NCBI RefSeq assembly: GCF_007830235.1
Contig: NZ_VLKI01000002.1
Span: 153,962-217,961 of the forward strand
Source of the DNA: Cytobacillus oceanisediminis
GTDB lineage: Bacteria > Bacillota > Bacilli > Bacillales > Cytobacillaceae
Direction: 5' to 3'
Length of the DNA stretch: 64,000 bases
How positions within the stretch are numbered: position 1 is the stretch's first letter; each line of letters begins with the position of its first letter. The position numbers and the translations under genes are program-made. Positions 16,485 to 24,659 of the stretch are shown here, in pieces. The notes under the pieces are model-generated. The model was given only the letters and a program-made list of their open reading frames with translations. It was not told the origin of the DNA and did not search any database.

Positions 16485-17975
16485 ATGAGCAAATTAGAAG
16501 AATTTATCAAAAATGAAGGCCTTGCTTTTCCTGGCAAAACGTATGTAGAAGAATTGTTAATGCCGGTTTTTAATGACCAGAGAGATTATTTGTTTCATGT
16601 CATGTTTGATATTCACCGGGCACATGTGATCATGCTGGCCGAACAGGAAATCATTCCCGAAGAAGAAGCAAAAATTATGCTGGAAGGGATAAATAAAGTT
16701 GCCGGGGCAGACACCAGCTTACTATGCTACCAGCCTCAGTTTGAAGATCTCTTCTTTATGATGGAAGCAAAAATAGGGGAAGAGATCGGAGATGAGTTGG
16801 CTGGGAAGATTCATATTGCCCGCAGCAGGAATGATATGGGTATTGCCATGTACAGACTCGTCCTAAGGGAGCACCTGCTGCAGCTTCTTGGCAGCGCATA
16901 TCAGCTAAGCGAGGCATTGCTTGAGCAGGCGGAAATGCATAAAGAGACCTATATGACTGGTTATACTCATACACAGCCAGCTCAGCCAACGACGTTAGGC
17001 CATTATCTTCTGGCAATCTATGATGTACTGCAGCGGGATATTAAGCGGCTATGGGCTGCTTATAAAACAGTCAACCAATCCTCACTGGGTGCAGCCGCAC
17101 TTACCACAACCGGTTTCCCGATCTGCCGTGACCGCACTCGTGAGTTATTAGGATTTGATGCAATCATTGAAAATTCCTACGATTCCATCGGGGGAGCGGA
17201 CTACTTACTTGAGACTTCGTCCGCACTCATGACTTGTATGGTTAATACCGGCAGATGGATCCAGGATTTTCTTCAGCATGTGACAAGGGAGTTTGGAACC
17301 TTCATGGTGGCTGACCCATATGTTCAGGTAAGCAGCATCATGCCGCAAAAACGGAACCCTGTTTCCATTGAGCATTCCAGGTCTATTGCAAGCAGTGCAT
17401 ACGGGGAGGCTTTTGCAGCGATGAACATGGTTCATAATACGCCTTTTGGCGATATCGTCGATACTGAAGATGATCTGCAGCCTCATCTATACCGGGCCTT
17501 CAATAATGCCAACCGTGTGTTAAAGCTCATGTACGCAGTCATTGCTACTTTAAAAGTCAATAAAGAACATGCAAGAGAAATGGCGAAGAAATCCTGCATT
17601 ACCATCACTGAATTGGCCGACACCCTATCCAGAGACTACAGCATCCCTTTCAGAAAAGCACACTCCATTGCCAGCTATATATCCAAACAAACTGTTAAAG
17701 AACAAAAGGAACTATGTGACTGGAAAGTGGACGATGTTAATGAAGTGATCCAGGGATTTGTCCCAGTCTCCCTGACAGAGGAAGAGTGGAAGAAGATCAT
17801 ATCACCTGAATACTTCGTTCAAATCCGAAATTTACAAGGCGGTCCGAATCCGGAAGAGGTTTCTAGAATGATCAAAAATCGGACCGAAACACTCACAGGG
17901 GAACTGCTGAACTATGAAGGAACTGTGAGGAAGCTTAAGGAGAAAAGAGCTAACCTAATCGGGTTCAGGTTTTAG
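16485..17975 (+). CDS. Argininosuccinate lyase-family enzyme of an import operon (not clearly ArgH)
   Basis: 496 residues of the fumarase/aspartase superfamily: SRND at 114-117, THTQPAQPT at 161-169 and the mobile signature loop SSIMPQKRNP at 283-292. True ArgH proteins are about 460 residues and normally sit with argG; here the gene ends an ABC-importer operon with no arginine genes. The loop is followed by VSIEH, not the usual ArgH continuation. Family relatives also cleave other aspartate- or aminopolycarboxylate-type C-N bonds (EDDS lyase is one). I infer it cleaves the imported compound, probably releasing fumarate. Confidence 0.8.
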   Translation: MSKLEEFIKNEGLAFPGKTYVEELLMPVFNDQRDYLFHVMFDIHRAHVIMLAEQEIIPEEEAKIMLEGINKVAGADTSLLCYQPQFEDLFFMMEAKIGEEIGDELAGKIHIARSRNDMGIAMYRLVLREHLLQLLGSAYQLSEALLEQAEMHKETYMTGYTHTQPAQPTTLGHYLLAIYDVLQRDIKRLWAAYKTVNQSSLGAAALTTTGFPICRDRTRELLGFDAIIENSYDSIGGADYLLETSSALMTCMVNTGRWIQDFLQHVTREFGTFMVADPYVQVSSIMPQKRNPVSIEHSRSIASSAYGEAFAAMNMVHNTPFGDIVDTEDDLQPHLYRAFNNANRVLKLMYAVIATLKVNKEHAREMAKKSCITITELADTLSRDYSIPFRKAHSIASYISKQTVKEQKELCDWKVDDVNEVIQGFVPVSLTEEEWKKIISPEYFVQIRNLQGGPNPEEVSRMIKNRTETLTGELLNYEGTVRKLKEKRANLIGFRF

Positions 17976-18010
17976 ATATTTTTTAAATGAATATGAGATA
18001 AGGTTAATGT

Positions 18011-18042
18011 AAAGCTGCCAATCGAAATGGCAGCTTTTTTAT
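18011..18042 (+). terminator. Terminator of the ROK/ABC/lyase operon
   Basis: AAGCTGCCA and TGGCAGCTT form a perfect stem followed by TTTTTT; repeat copy 5 follows immediately. Confidence 0.85.
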
Positions 18043-18043
18043 T

Positions 18044-18072
18044 TCGACAAAATTCGGGTGGTACCTGGTACC
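18044..18072 (+). repeat. 29-bp interspersed repeat, copy 5
   Basis: Forward copy fused to the T run of the preceding terminator, between convergent genes. Confidence 0.85.
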
Positions 18073-18080
18073 TGGGAAAT

Positions 18081-18962
18081 TCAAACAAAGAGGCCCTGTA
18101 TTTCTTCGATTAAATGAAACACTGCCGGTGTTAGATTGCGGTCTTTCCAAAAGGCAATATAAACAGGCCTTTGCAGAAACCTTGAATTAATAGAGCGGGT
18201 CACGAGGTTAGGATTTGAGTAATATTTAACATAGCTTTCCGGCAGGATGGCAATTCCAAGGTCATGTTCAACCAGGCTGCAGGCGGTTTCTAAACGCTCG
18301 ATTTCATACATGATATTTGGAGTTAGATTTTCATGCTGAAATGCATTTAAAACATCTTCTCTCGTCTGGAAGCCGGCTGTGCTGATAATAAAATCGTGTT
18401 CCGTGAGATCGTTCAAAGTTATGGAAACTAGACGATTAAGCTTGTCGTCCTTATGCATGACCAGAAGCAGATTTTCTATATAAATGGGGATAACCTCAAT
18501 TTCATCGCTATGAACCGGCTGGTTTGTGATTGTAAAATGAACATCATAATTGGATAGCGACTCTAAAACCTGTTTGTGGCCAAGCAGTTCTTTAAAGTGA
18601 ATTTCTATATTAGGATAACTTTTCTTAAACTGTTTAATCGTTTTCGGAATCCAGTATTTGGAAGATTCAATCAGTCCAATCGAGATAATACCGCTTCCTG
18701 TTTGTCTAATTTCATCGAGATCCTTTAACATATATTCATGCTTTTTTATAAGATCCATAGCACGTGTATAAAAAATTTCCCCTGATTCTGTAAGAGTTAA
18801 GCTTCTCGTGTTCCTTTCCAAAAGCTGAATCCCTATTTCATTTTCCAATTTTATTATGCTGTTGCTTAAGGAAGGCTGGGAAATATGCAGGATTCCAGCG
18901 GCCTTAGAAAAATTCTTTTCCTGTACTACAGTGGTAAAATAACGAAGCTGCCGAAGATCCAA
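18081..18962 (-). CDS. LysR family transcriptional regulator of hutG-gltS
   Basis: 293 residues. The N-terminal winged helix (LRQLRYFTTVVQEKNFSKAAGILHISQPSLSNSI is read in pieces over residues 3-37) is followed by a periplasmic-binding-like effector domain. The start is TTG, seven bases after GAGAGGTG. It is divergent from hutG with a shared 129-bp gap that holds a LysR-type T-N11-A palindrome, so it probably activates the hutG-gltS pair in response to a related metabolite; this is inferred from the layout. Confidence 0.88.
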   Translation of the reverse strand: MDLRQLRYFTTVVQEKNFSKAAGILHISQPSLSNSIIKLENEIGIQLLERNTRSLTLTESGEIFYTRAMDLIKKHEYMLKDLDEIRQTGSGIISIGLIESSKYWIPKTIKQFKKSYPNIEIHFKELLGHKQVLESLSNYDVHFTITNQPVHSDEIEVIPIYIENLLLVMHKDDKLNRLVSITLNDLTEHDFIISTAGFQTREDVLNAFQHENLTPNIMYEIERLETACSLVEHDLGIAILPESYVKYYSNPNLVTRSINSRFLQRPVYIAFWKDRNLTPAVFHLIEEIQGLFV

Positions 18963-18981
18963 GTGTATACACCTCTCATTT

Positions 18982-18996
18982 ATAGTTTCAAACTAT
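18982..18996. promoter_or_regulatory. LysR-type operator
   Basis: ATAGTTTCAAACTAT is a perfect inverted repeat with a central C and fits the T-N11-A rule. It lies 20 bp from the LysR start and about 95 bp from hutG. Confidence 0.6.
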
Positions 18997-19091
18997 TAAT
19001 ATATAAAATTTTGGTATTGGTAATTATATATTAACTTAAATATACTTTTTATAGGATAAAAATTCAGAATTTAAAAACAGCAGGAGGAAAT

Positions 19092-20051
19092 ATGTATATT
19101 CAGCCGTCTAGCAATCATTGGTCCGGGAGAATTGATAGTGAAACAGACCCACTTAGTTTTCGGTTTCACCAGCAGGTAAAATTGATGGACCTCGCAGCTG
19201 ATACTAAGGAAGTGGGGGTTGGCCAATCGTTTGGCCTGATTGGTTTTAGGTGTGATGAAGGAGTTATAAGGAATCGGGGCAGGAGAGGAGCCGCAAAAGC
19301 ACCGGAAGAAGTTAGGCTGGCCATTGCAAAATTGCCCTGGCATTTGCAGCCGAATGCAAATGTGTTTGATACAGGTGATATAGCATGTGTGGGGGAAAAC
19401 ATGGAAGAGGCTCAAGTTGAACTGGGAAAAGCCGTTTCCTCTCTTTTTAAAAAAGGAGTAACTCCTTTTATTATAGGAGGCGGCCATGAGACCTTTTATG
19501 GCCACTATCTCGGGGTAAGGGAGTATTTAGGCCCTGAAGCGAGTGTGGGAATCATTAATATTGATGCCCATTTTGATATGAGGCCGTATGATCAGCAAAC
19601 TTCCTCGGGTACTATGTTTAAACAGATTTTGGATCAGGATCAAAATTGCGGCTACTTAGCCGCTGGAATTCAAAAACTGGGGAACACGGCCGCTTTATTT
19701 GAGACAGCCCGTAAATATAATGTGAGTTATATATTGGAAGAGCAGCTTTTATCCGCAGAAACTGCTGGTGCATTAAAGCAAATAGATGATTTTGCCGTAC
19801 AATATGACACCCTTATTCTCACTTTATGTACAGATGCCATTAATTCTTCTTTTGCTCCTGGAGTAAGTGCACCTTCCCCATTTGGTCTTGACCCGAAAAC
19901 AGTGCGAAAGTTAGTAAGGTATATTGTTTCAAAAGATAAAACAATCTCCTTTGATGTATGTGAAGTAAATCCTTCGTTTGATGAAGGTAAAAAAACGATA
20001 GCTTTAGCAGCACATTTCATTATGGAAGCACTTATGAATTTTAACAAATAA
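19092..20051 (+). CDS. hutG: Formimidoylglutamase (ureohydrolase family)
   Basis: 319 residues. In the last step of one histidine-degradation route this enzyme hydrolyses N-formimidoyl-L-glutamate to glutamate and formamide using a dinuclear Mn site. Arginase-family motifs are present: GGGHE at 129-133, NIDAHFDMR at 156-164, and APGVSAP at about 255-261, which favours HutG over arginase or agmatinase. In the SxDxD-type motif the first Asp position appears to be Cys246 (LCTD, Asp248 kept). AGGAGG precedes the ATG. No other hut genes are in the window; it pairs with gltS. Confidence 0.82.
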   Translation: MYIQPSSNHWSGRIDSETDPLSFRFHQQVKLMDLAADTKEVGVGQSFGLIGFRCDEGVIRNRGRRGAAKAPEEVRLAIAKLPWHLQPNANVFDTGDIACVGENMEEAQVELGKAVSSLFKKGVTPFIIGGGHETFYGHYLGVREYLGPEASVGIINIDAHFDMRPYDQQTSSGTMFKQILDQDQNCGYLAAGIQKLGNTAALFETARKYNVSYILEEQLLSAETAGALKQIDDFAVQYDTLILTLCTDAINSSFAPGVSAPSPFGLDPKTVRKLVRYIVSKDKTISFDVCEVNPSFDEGKKTIALAAHFIMEALMNFNK

Positions 20052-20066
20052 TCTAGGGGGTACAAT

Positions 20067-21275
20067 ATGGACTTGGAATTAAACAATGTTACCACCATCT
20101 TTTTGGCGGTTGCCTTACTCATAGCTGGAGGGTTCCTGATTAATAAAGTTTCATTTTTAAAACGGTTTTGCATTCCTGCTCCAGTTGTTGGCGGTTTGTT
20201 ATTTGCCATTCTTGTAACTATTTTTAAACAGACAGGACTTTTAACTATTACATTAGATACTTCCCTGCAAAGTTTATTCATGCTGACATTCTTCACGACG
20301 GTCGGATTGGGAGCGAGCTTTCAATTGGTAAAGCTCGGCGGCAAATTGCTGGTGATCTATTGGCTTGCGTGCGGAGTATTGGCATTATGCCAGAGTGTCA
20401 TTGGAATTTCTTTAGCAAGTGTTCTGGGACTTGAGCCTTTATTAGGGGTAATGGTTGGTGCTGTGTCCATGGAGGGAGGGCACGGAGCTGCCACTGCATT
20501 CGGCGGAACAATTGAGGAGCTGGGAGTAAACTCTGCTCTGTCAGTCGGCCTTGCAGCAGCTACATTTGGGTTAATAGCTGGAGGTCTTGTCGGAGGGCCA
20601 ACAGTTAAATACCTTATTACAAAATACAAATTGAAACCTTCTAAAGCTGATGCATCAGTAGAGGTGGCAGCGGCTAGTGAAGAGGTATCTGGGAAATCTG
20701 CTTTTGAATTCAATTCCCAAAAGTTTATGGTTCAGATCCTAATCATAACTTTTTGTATGGCTGCAGGTTCATATTTGGGTGAGTTATTCTCCACCGTTAC
20801 AGGCTTTGTACTGCCTAGCTATGTTGGAGCCATGTTTGTAGCGGTTATAGTCAGAAATATTCTGGATAGCTTTAATAAAAACATTGTGGATATGAAAAGT
20901 ATTAGCTTAATTGGTGATGTTACACTTGGCATTTTCCTTTCCATGGCTTTGATGAGTATTAAACTTTGGGAGGTCGCAGGCTTAGCCCTTCCAATGTTAA
21001 TTATTGTTATTGTTCAAGTTATATTCATTCTTCTTCTAGGGGTATTTGTTTTATTTAGGTTACTTGGTAAAGACTACGATGCTGCTGTTATGGTAGGAGG
21101 CTTTACTGGTCATGGTCTGGGAGCCACTCCAAATGCAATGGCCAATATGGCTGCCATTACTGACCGCTTTGGTCCATCCCCAAAAGCATTTTTAATTGTG
21201 CCGATTGTCGGAGCATTCCTTATCGACGTATTCGCCATGCCAATCATTATTACAAGCATTAATTTACTAAAATAA
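20067..21275 (+). CDS. gltS: Sodium/glutamate symporter
   Basis: 402 residues, about ten to twelve membrane helices, with the repeated glycine-rich hairpin signatures of GltS (MEGGHGAATAFGGTIEELG at about 131-150 and VGGFTGHGLGATPNAMANM near 348-366). It imports L-glutamate with Na+. It starts 15 bp after hutG behind CTAGGGGG, so both are cotranscribed; uptake of glutamate or a formimido derivative would fit with HutG. Confidence 0.92.
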   Translation: MDLELNNVTTIFLAVALLIAGGFLINKVSFLKRFCIPAPVVGGLLFAILVTIFKQTGLLTITLDTSLQSLFMLTFFTTVGLGASFQLVKLGGKLLVIYWLACGVLALCQSVIGISLASVLGLEPLLGVMVGAVSMEGGHGAATAFGGTIEELGVNSALSVGLAAATFGLIAGGLVGGPTVKYLITKYKLKPSKADASVEVAAASEEVSGKSAFEFNSQKFMVQILIITFCMAAGSYLGELFSTVTGFVLPSYVGAMFVAVIVRNILDSFNKNIVDMKSISLIGDVTLGIFLSMALMSIKLWEVAGLALPMLIIVIVQVIFILLLGVFVLFRLLGKDYDAAVMVGGFTGHGLGATPNAMANMAAITDRFGPSPKAFLIVPIVGAFLIDVFAMPIIITSINLLK

Positions 21276-21282
21276 TAAATGC

Positions 21283-21316
21283 TAGGGGCTGAAGGAATTT
21301 CAGCTCCTATTTTTAT
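21283..21316 (+). terminator. Terminator of hutG-gltS
   Basis: AGGGGCTGAA pairs with TTTCAGCTCCT across GGAA and is followed by ATTTTTATT. Confidence 0.8.
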
Positions 21317-21345
21317 TCGACAAAATTCGGGTGGTACCTGGTACC
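21317..21345 (+). repeat. 29-bp interspersed repeat, copy 6
   Basis: Forward copy fused to the preceding terminator, upstream of the TRAP operon. Confidence 0.85.
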
Positions 21346-21451
21346 TATTTATTTCGAAAAATTCACAAAAATTTTACCGCATAAAAGCGTAAAAGGTGTT
21401 ATAATTGCCTGTATATTCTAATAAGTAGAACAACATAAGGGGGATTTAGAC

Positions 21452-22486
21452 ATGAAGAGAAAGAGATTTTTGTGGTTAGTGCCGATGCTGGTGCTGAGTC
21501 TGATTTTGTCGGCTTGCGGCGGCGGCTCCAGTTCGACTGGCGGTGAGGCTGATTCAGAAGGAAAGGATAACGATAAAACGTTTAGTTTAAAGGCGGGCCA
21601 CTCCTTAACAGAGGACCATCCTTATCATATCGGTTTATTGGAACTTGCTAAGAATGTTGAAGAGCGTACTGACGGAAAAGTTAAGATTGAAGTTTTCCCG
21701 TTAAGCCAGCTTGGAGCGGAAAGAGAGCTGACTGAGGCCCTTACGCTTGGAACGGCTGATATGTCGGTTTCTTCTACAGCGCCGATTGCTAACTTCTATC
21801 CGGAAATTGGGATAGTGGACATGCCTTTCTTATTTGAATCAAGAGAACACGCTTACAAAGTGCTTGATGGGGAAGTTGGGCAGGAGCTTTTAAAGGGCAT
21901 GGAGAATGTAGGCATTGTTGGCCTAGCATGGGGTGAAAATGGTTTCCGCCATATTACGAATGCCAAGCAGCCAATCAATAAGCCTGAAGATTTGAAAGGC
22001 TTGAAGATCCGAACACAGGAAAACCCGATCCATCTTGATGCTTTTAACGCATTAGGGGCAAAGCCAACGCCAATGGCTTGGACTGAAGCATTAACAGCCC
22101 TTCAGCAGGGAGTAGTTGATGCGCAGGAAAATCCTATCGTTGTAGCAGATACGTACAAGCTTTATGAAGCGAACCAAAAATACATGACGTTAACTGGCCA
22201 TCTATATTCACCGGCTGTCATCATGTTCAGTAAATCTGTCTGGGATACGCTTCCTGGGGAGTATCAGGATATCTTAAAAGAAGAATCGAAAAAGGCGGGC
22301 GACCAAATCCGCGACCTGATTACAAAGTCTGATGAAGAATCCTTAAAGGTACTGAAGGAGCAGGGAATGGAAATCGTAGAGGAAGTGGATGTAGCTCCTT
22401 TCCGTGAAGCCATCCAGCCTGTCTATGAAAAATATGAATCTGAATTCGGCAAGGAAAAACTTGACGCCATTTTAAACACGAAATAA
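21452..22486 (+). CDS. dctP: TRAP transporter substrate-binding lipoprotein, DctP family
   Basis: 344 residues with a lipoprotein signal ending LSAC at about residues 18-22 and the DctP fold: SLKAGHSLTEDHPYHIGL after the linker, the LGAERELTEALTLGTADM segment, and the signature GLKIRTQENPIHLDAFNALGA (conserved Arg for the substrate carboxylate) in pieces at about 178-200. It binds an organic acid outside the membrane for the DctQM permease. AAGGGGG is upstream. First gene of the operon. Confidence 0.92.
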   Translation: MKRKRFLWLVPMLVLSLILSACGGGSSSTGGEADSEGKDNDKTFSLKAGHSLTEDHPYHIGLLELAKNVEERTDGKVKIEVFPLSQLGAERELTEALTLGTADMSVSSTAPIANFYPEIGIVDMPFLFESREHAYKVLDGEVGQELLKGMENVGIVGLAWGENGFRHITNAKQPINKPEDLKGLKIRTQENPIHLDAFNALGAKPTPMAWTEALTALQQGVVDAQENPIVVADTYKLYEANQKYMTLTGHLYSPAVIMFSKSVWDTLPGEYQDILKEESKKAGDQIRDLITKSDEESLKVLKEQGMEIVEEVDVAPFREAIQPVYEKYESEFGKEKLDAILNTK

Positions 22487-22562
22487 TAAAACAGGAAACT
22501 TGGCGAGTGCCGGATAATAGATGCCGGCACAGACCAGGTTTTTTACACATAAGGGGAAGTCT

Positions 22563-23042
22563 ATGGTGGTTAAAAAATTAGTAGATTCATTGAATGCTTT
22601 CATTAAATGGATACTGATCCTTCTATTTTTCATTATGGTTATTGTGGTCTTTTTACAGGTGCTATTCCGGTTTGTGCTGGATCAGCCGCTTGCCTGGACG
22701 GAGGAATTATCACGCTACCTGCTTGTTTGGATTACCTTTTTGGGGGCAGGCTATGCAGTTAGCGTAAAAGCGCATCCGAGCATCACACTGCTTTTTGAAA
22801 AAGCCAATAAAGCAGTACAAAGAGTGATGCTGGCTCTCTCTACCCTATTAGTTGTTTTCTTTTTCTATCAGATCATCGTTAATAGCTTTGTTTTTATCGA
22901 GCGAAGCATGGTACAAACCTCTCCAGCCCTGCAGCTGCCGATGGGACTTGTTTATACAGTGATTCCGATCTCAAGTATTTTATTTGTCATCAATCTGCTC
23001 TACATAACCGTTTCGGAATGGGGAAAGGAGGCGAGTAACTGA
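22563..23042 (+). CDS. dctQ: TRAP transporter small permease, DctQ family
   Basis: 159 residues, four membrane helices, with FVLDQPLAWTEELSRYLLVWITFLG near residues 35-60 (read in parts), the hallmark of DctQ. The start was set to ATG 22563 because AAGGGGAAG precedes it. The TGA stop overlaps the ATG of dctM (TGATG). Confidence 0.92.
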   Translation: MVVKKLVDSLNAFIKWILILLFFIMVIVVFLQVLFRFVLDQPLAWTEELSRYLLVWITFLGAGYAVSVKAHPSITLLFEKANKAVQRVMLALSTLLVVFFFYQIIVNSFVFIERSMVQTSPALQLPMGLVYTVIPISSILFVINLLYITVSEWGKEASN

Positions 23043-24310
23043 TGGCTTGGCTATTATTTGGATTGCTTCTTATGCTTTTCCTCATTAACGTTCCGGTTGC
23101 GGTTGCACTAGGGCTCGCTTCCATGATTGTTTTAATGGTTCAGGATAATGTTCCATTGATGGTTATTGTCCAAAAAATGTTTACGTCCACCGATTCTTTT
23201 ACGCTCATGGCTGTGCCATTTTTCATATTGGCAGGTAAGCTGATGGAATCTGGCGGGATATCAAAACGTTTAATCAATTTCTCCAGTACGCTGGTTGGAA
23301 GCCTTCATGGCGGCCTTGCGATGGTTTCGGTTGTGACCTGTATGTTTTTCGCAGCCATTTCGGGGTCGGCAGCGGCTACTACTGCAGCCGTCGGAAGTAT
23401 CCTGATTCCCGCAATGGTAAAGCGCGGCTATGATAAAAGCTTTTCTACCGCCATCCAGGCTGCTGGCGGTACGATTGGGGTTATGATCCCGCCGAGTGTT
23501 CCGCTGATTCTATTCGGAGTCATAGCCGGAGCCTCCATCGGTGATTTATTTATCGCCGGTATCATACCAGGGTTTTTTGTAGGAATATCTCTTATTCTTG
23601 TTGCTTATTTTATCTCCCGCAAAAGGGGATATGGCAAGGAAGAAAAAAGCTCGTTAAAGGAAGTGGCGTCTGCGTTTAAAAGAGCCGTTTTAGCCATCCT
23701 GATGCCTGTCATCATTCTGGGAGGCATATACGGGGGAATTTTCACCCCGACAGAAGGATCAGTAGTTGCAGTTGTCTATGGTCTGATTGTAGGTCTTTTA
23801 ATCTATAAGGAGATCAAGTGGAAGGACCTGCCGGAAATCTTCATTTCTTCGGCGATCACTTCTTCGGTTATTTTATTTATTATTTCCTGTGCGTCGATCT
23901 TCGGCTTCCTTTTAACAAGAGAGCAAATCCCGGCGCAAATTTCAGAAGGCATGCTGGGGATTACGTCAAATGCCATCATGATCTTAATCATTATTAATGT
24001 CATTCTGCTGATTGTCGGGACATTCCTGGAGACATCTGCAGCCATCGTCATCATGGCGCCAATTCTTGTGCCGATCGCATCGGCGGCCGGAATGGATCTT
24101 GTCCACTTCGGGGTAATTATGGTTGTCAACCTTGCGATCGGGATGATTACGCCGCCGGTCGGCATCAACCTGTTTGTGGCGTCGAATATCGCCAATATCA
24201 GGCTCGAGCATATCGTTCGCGCAATCATGCCATTCATTATTGTCCTTATCATCGATGTAATAATTCTAAGCTTTATGCCATCGATCAGCTTGTTCTTATT
24301 AGATAAATAA
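23042..24310 (+). CDS. dctM: TRAP transporter large permease, DctM family
   Basis: 422 residues, about 12 helices. Typical motifs are FFAAISGSAAATTAAVGSILIPAM at about 101-125 and IGGMIPPS-like GVMIPPSVPLILFG near 151-165. It forms the Na+-driven channel with DctQ. A long interspersed repeat follows the stop, after which the catabolic genes begin. Confidence 0.93.
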   Translation: MAWLLFGLLLMLFLINVPVAVALGLASMIVLMVQDNVPLMVIVQKMFTSTDSFTLMAVPFFILAGKLMESGGISKRLINFSSTLVGSLHGGLAMVSVVTCMFFAAISGSAAATTAAVGSILIPAMVKRGYDKSFSTAIQAAGGTIGVMIPPSVPLILFGVIAGASIGDLFIAGIIPGFFVGISLILVAYFISRKRGYGKEEKSSLKEVASAFKRAVLAILMPVIILGGIYGGIFTPTEGSVVAVVYGLIVGLLIYKEIKWKDLPEIFISSAITSSVILFIISCASIFGFLLTREQIPAQISEGMLGITSNAIMILIIINVILLIVGTFLETSAAIVIMAPILVPIASAAGMDLVHFGVIMVVNLAIGMITPPVGINLFVASNIANIRLEHIVRAIMPFIIVLIIDVIILSFMPSISLFLLDK

Positions 24311-24330
24311 GAAAATATAAATTTTTTGTA

Positions 24331-24640
24331 CTTCGAGAATTGTCTAGCTCCAGCGCCTACCCCCTCGAGGTCACAAGCTTGTCTAGTTGCGGCTCCTAGG
24401 GACTCGGGGCCATAAGCCGTTTCCTTTCAGAAGGGAAGACACCTTCTTACAGGAATCGTCTTATGCCTGTCATCCCTGGGCAGTCGCCTGGGCAATCCTC
24501 CCAAAAAGGCAAAGGACGCCTTTCCGTGAGGCCCGTCTTGTGCTTGAGGCCCCCAGGATGGGGGTCATGCAGACGTTGCCACAGGACGTGGCGCTTTTAG
24601 TCTGCGTTCCTTCGTGGGCAAGGCGCTTGCGCTTTTCTTA
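24331..24640 (+). repeat. Long structured interspersed repeat, copy A (about 310 bp)
   Basis: Starts TTCGAGAATTGTCTAGCTCC and ends GGCGCTTGCGCTTTTCTTA. The CAGCGCC near the left end and GGCGCTTGCG near the right end can pair. The interior holds smaller inverted modules such as GACTCGGGGCCATAAG and CGTCTTATGC. Copies B, C and D share both ends with variable interiors. Here it fills the dctM-glcD gap, ending six bases before the ribosome site of glcD. An open frame across it (24387-24647) is not considered coding. Confidence 0.85.
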
Positions 24641-24659
24641 TAAATAGAGGTGAAGGAAA

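Noticed and set aside
16485-17975. Calling the lyase a housekeeping ArgH
   Set aside because: Length, the residues after the signature loop and the importer context differ from ordinary argGH loci; kept only at family level.
24387-24647. Open frame of 86 codons across repeat copy A
   Set aside because: It lies wholly inside a repeat, has no ribosome site and is not preserved in copies B, C and D.
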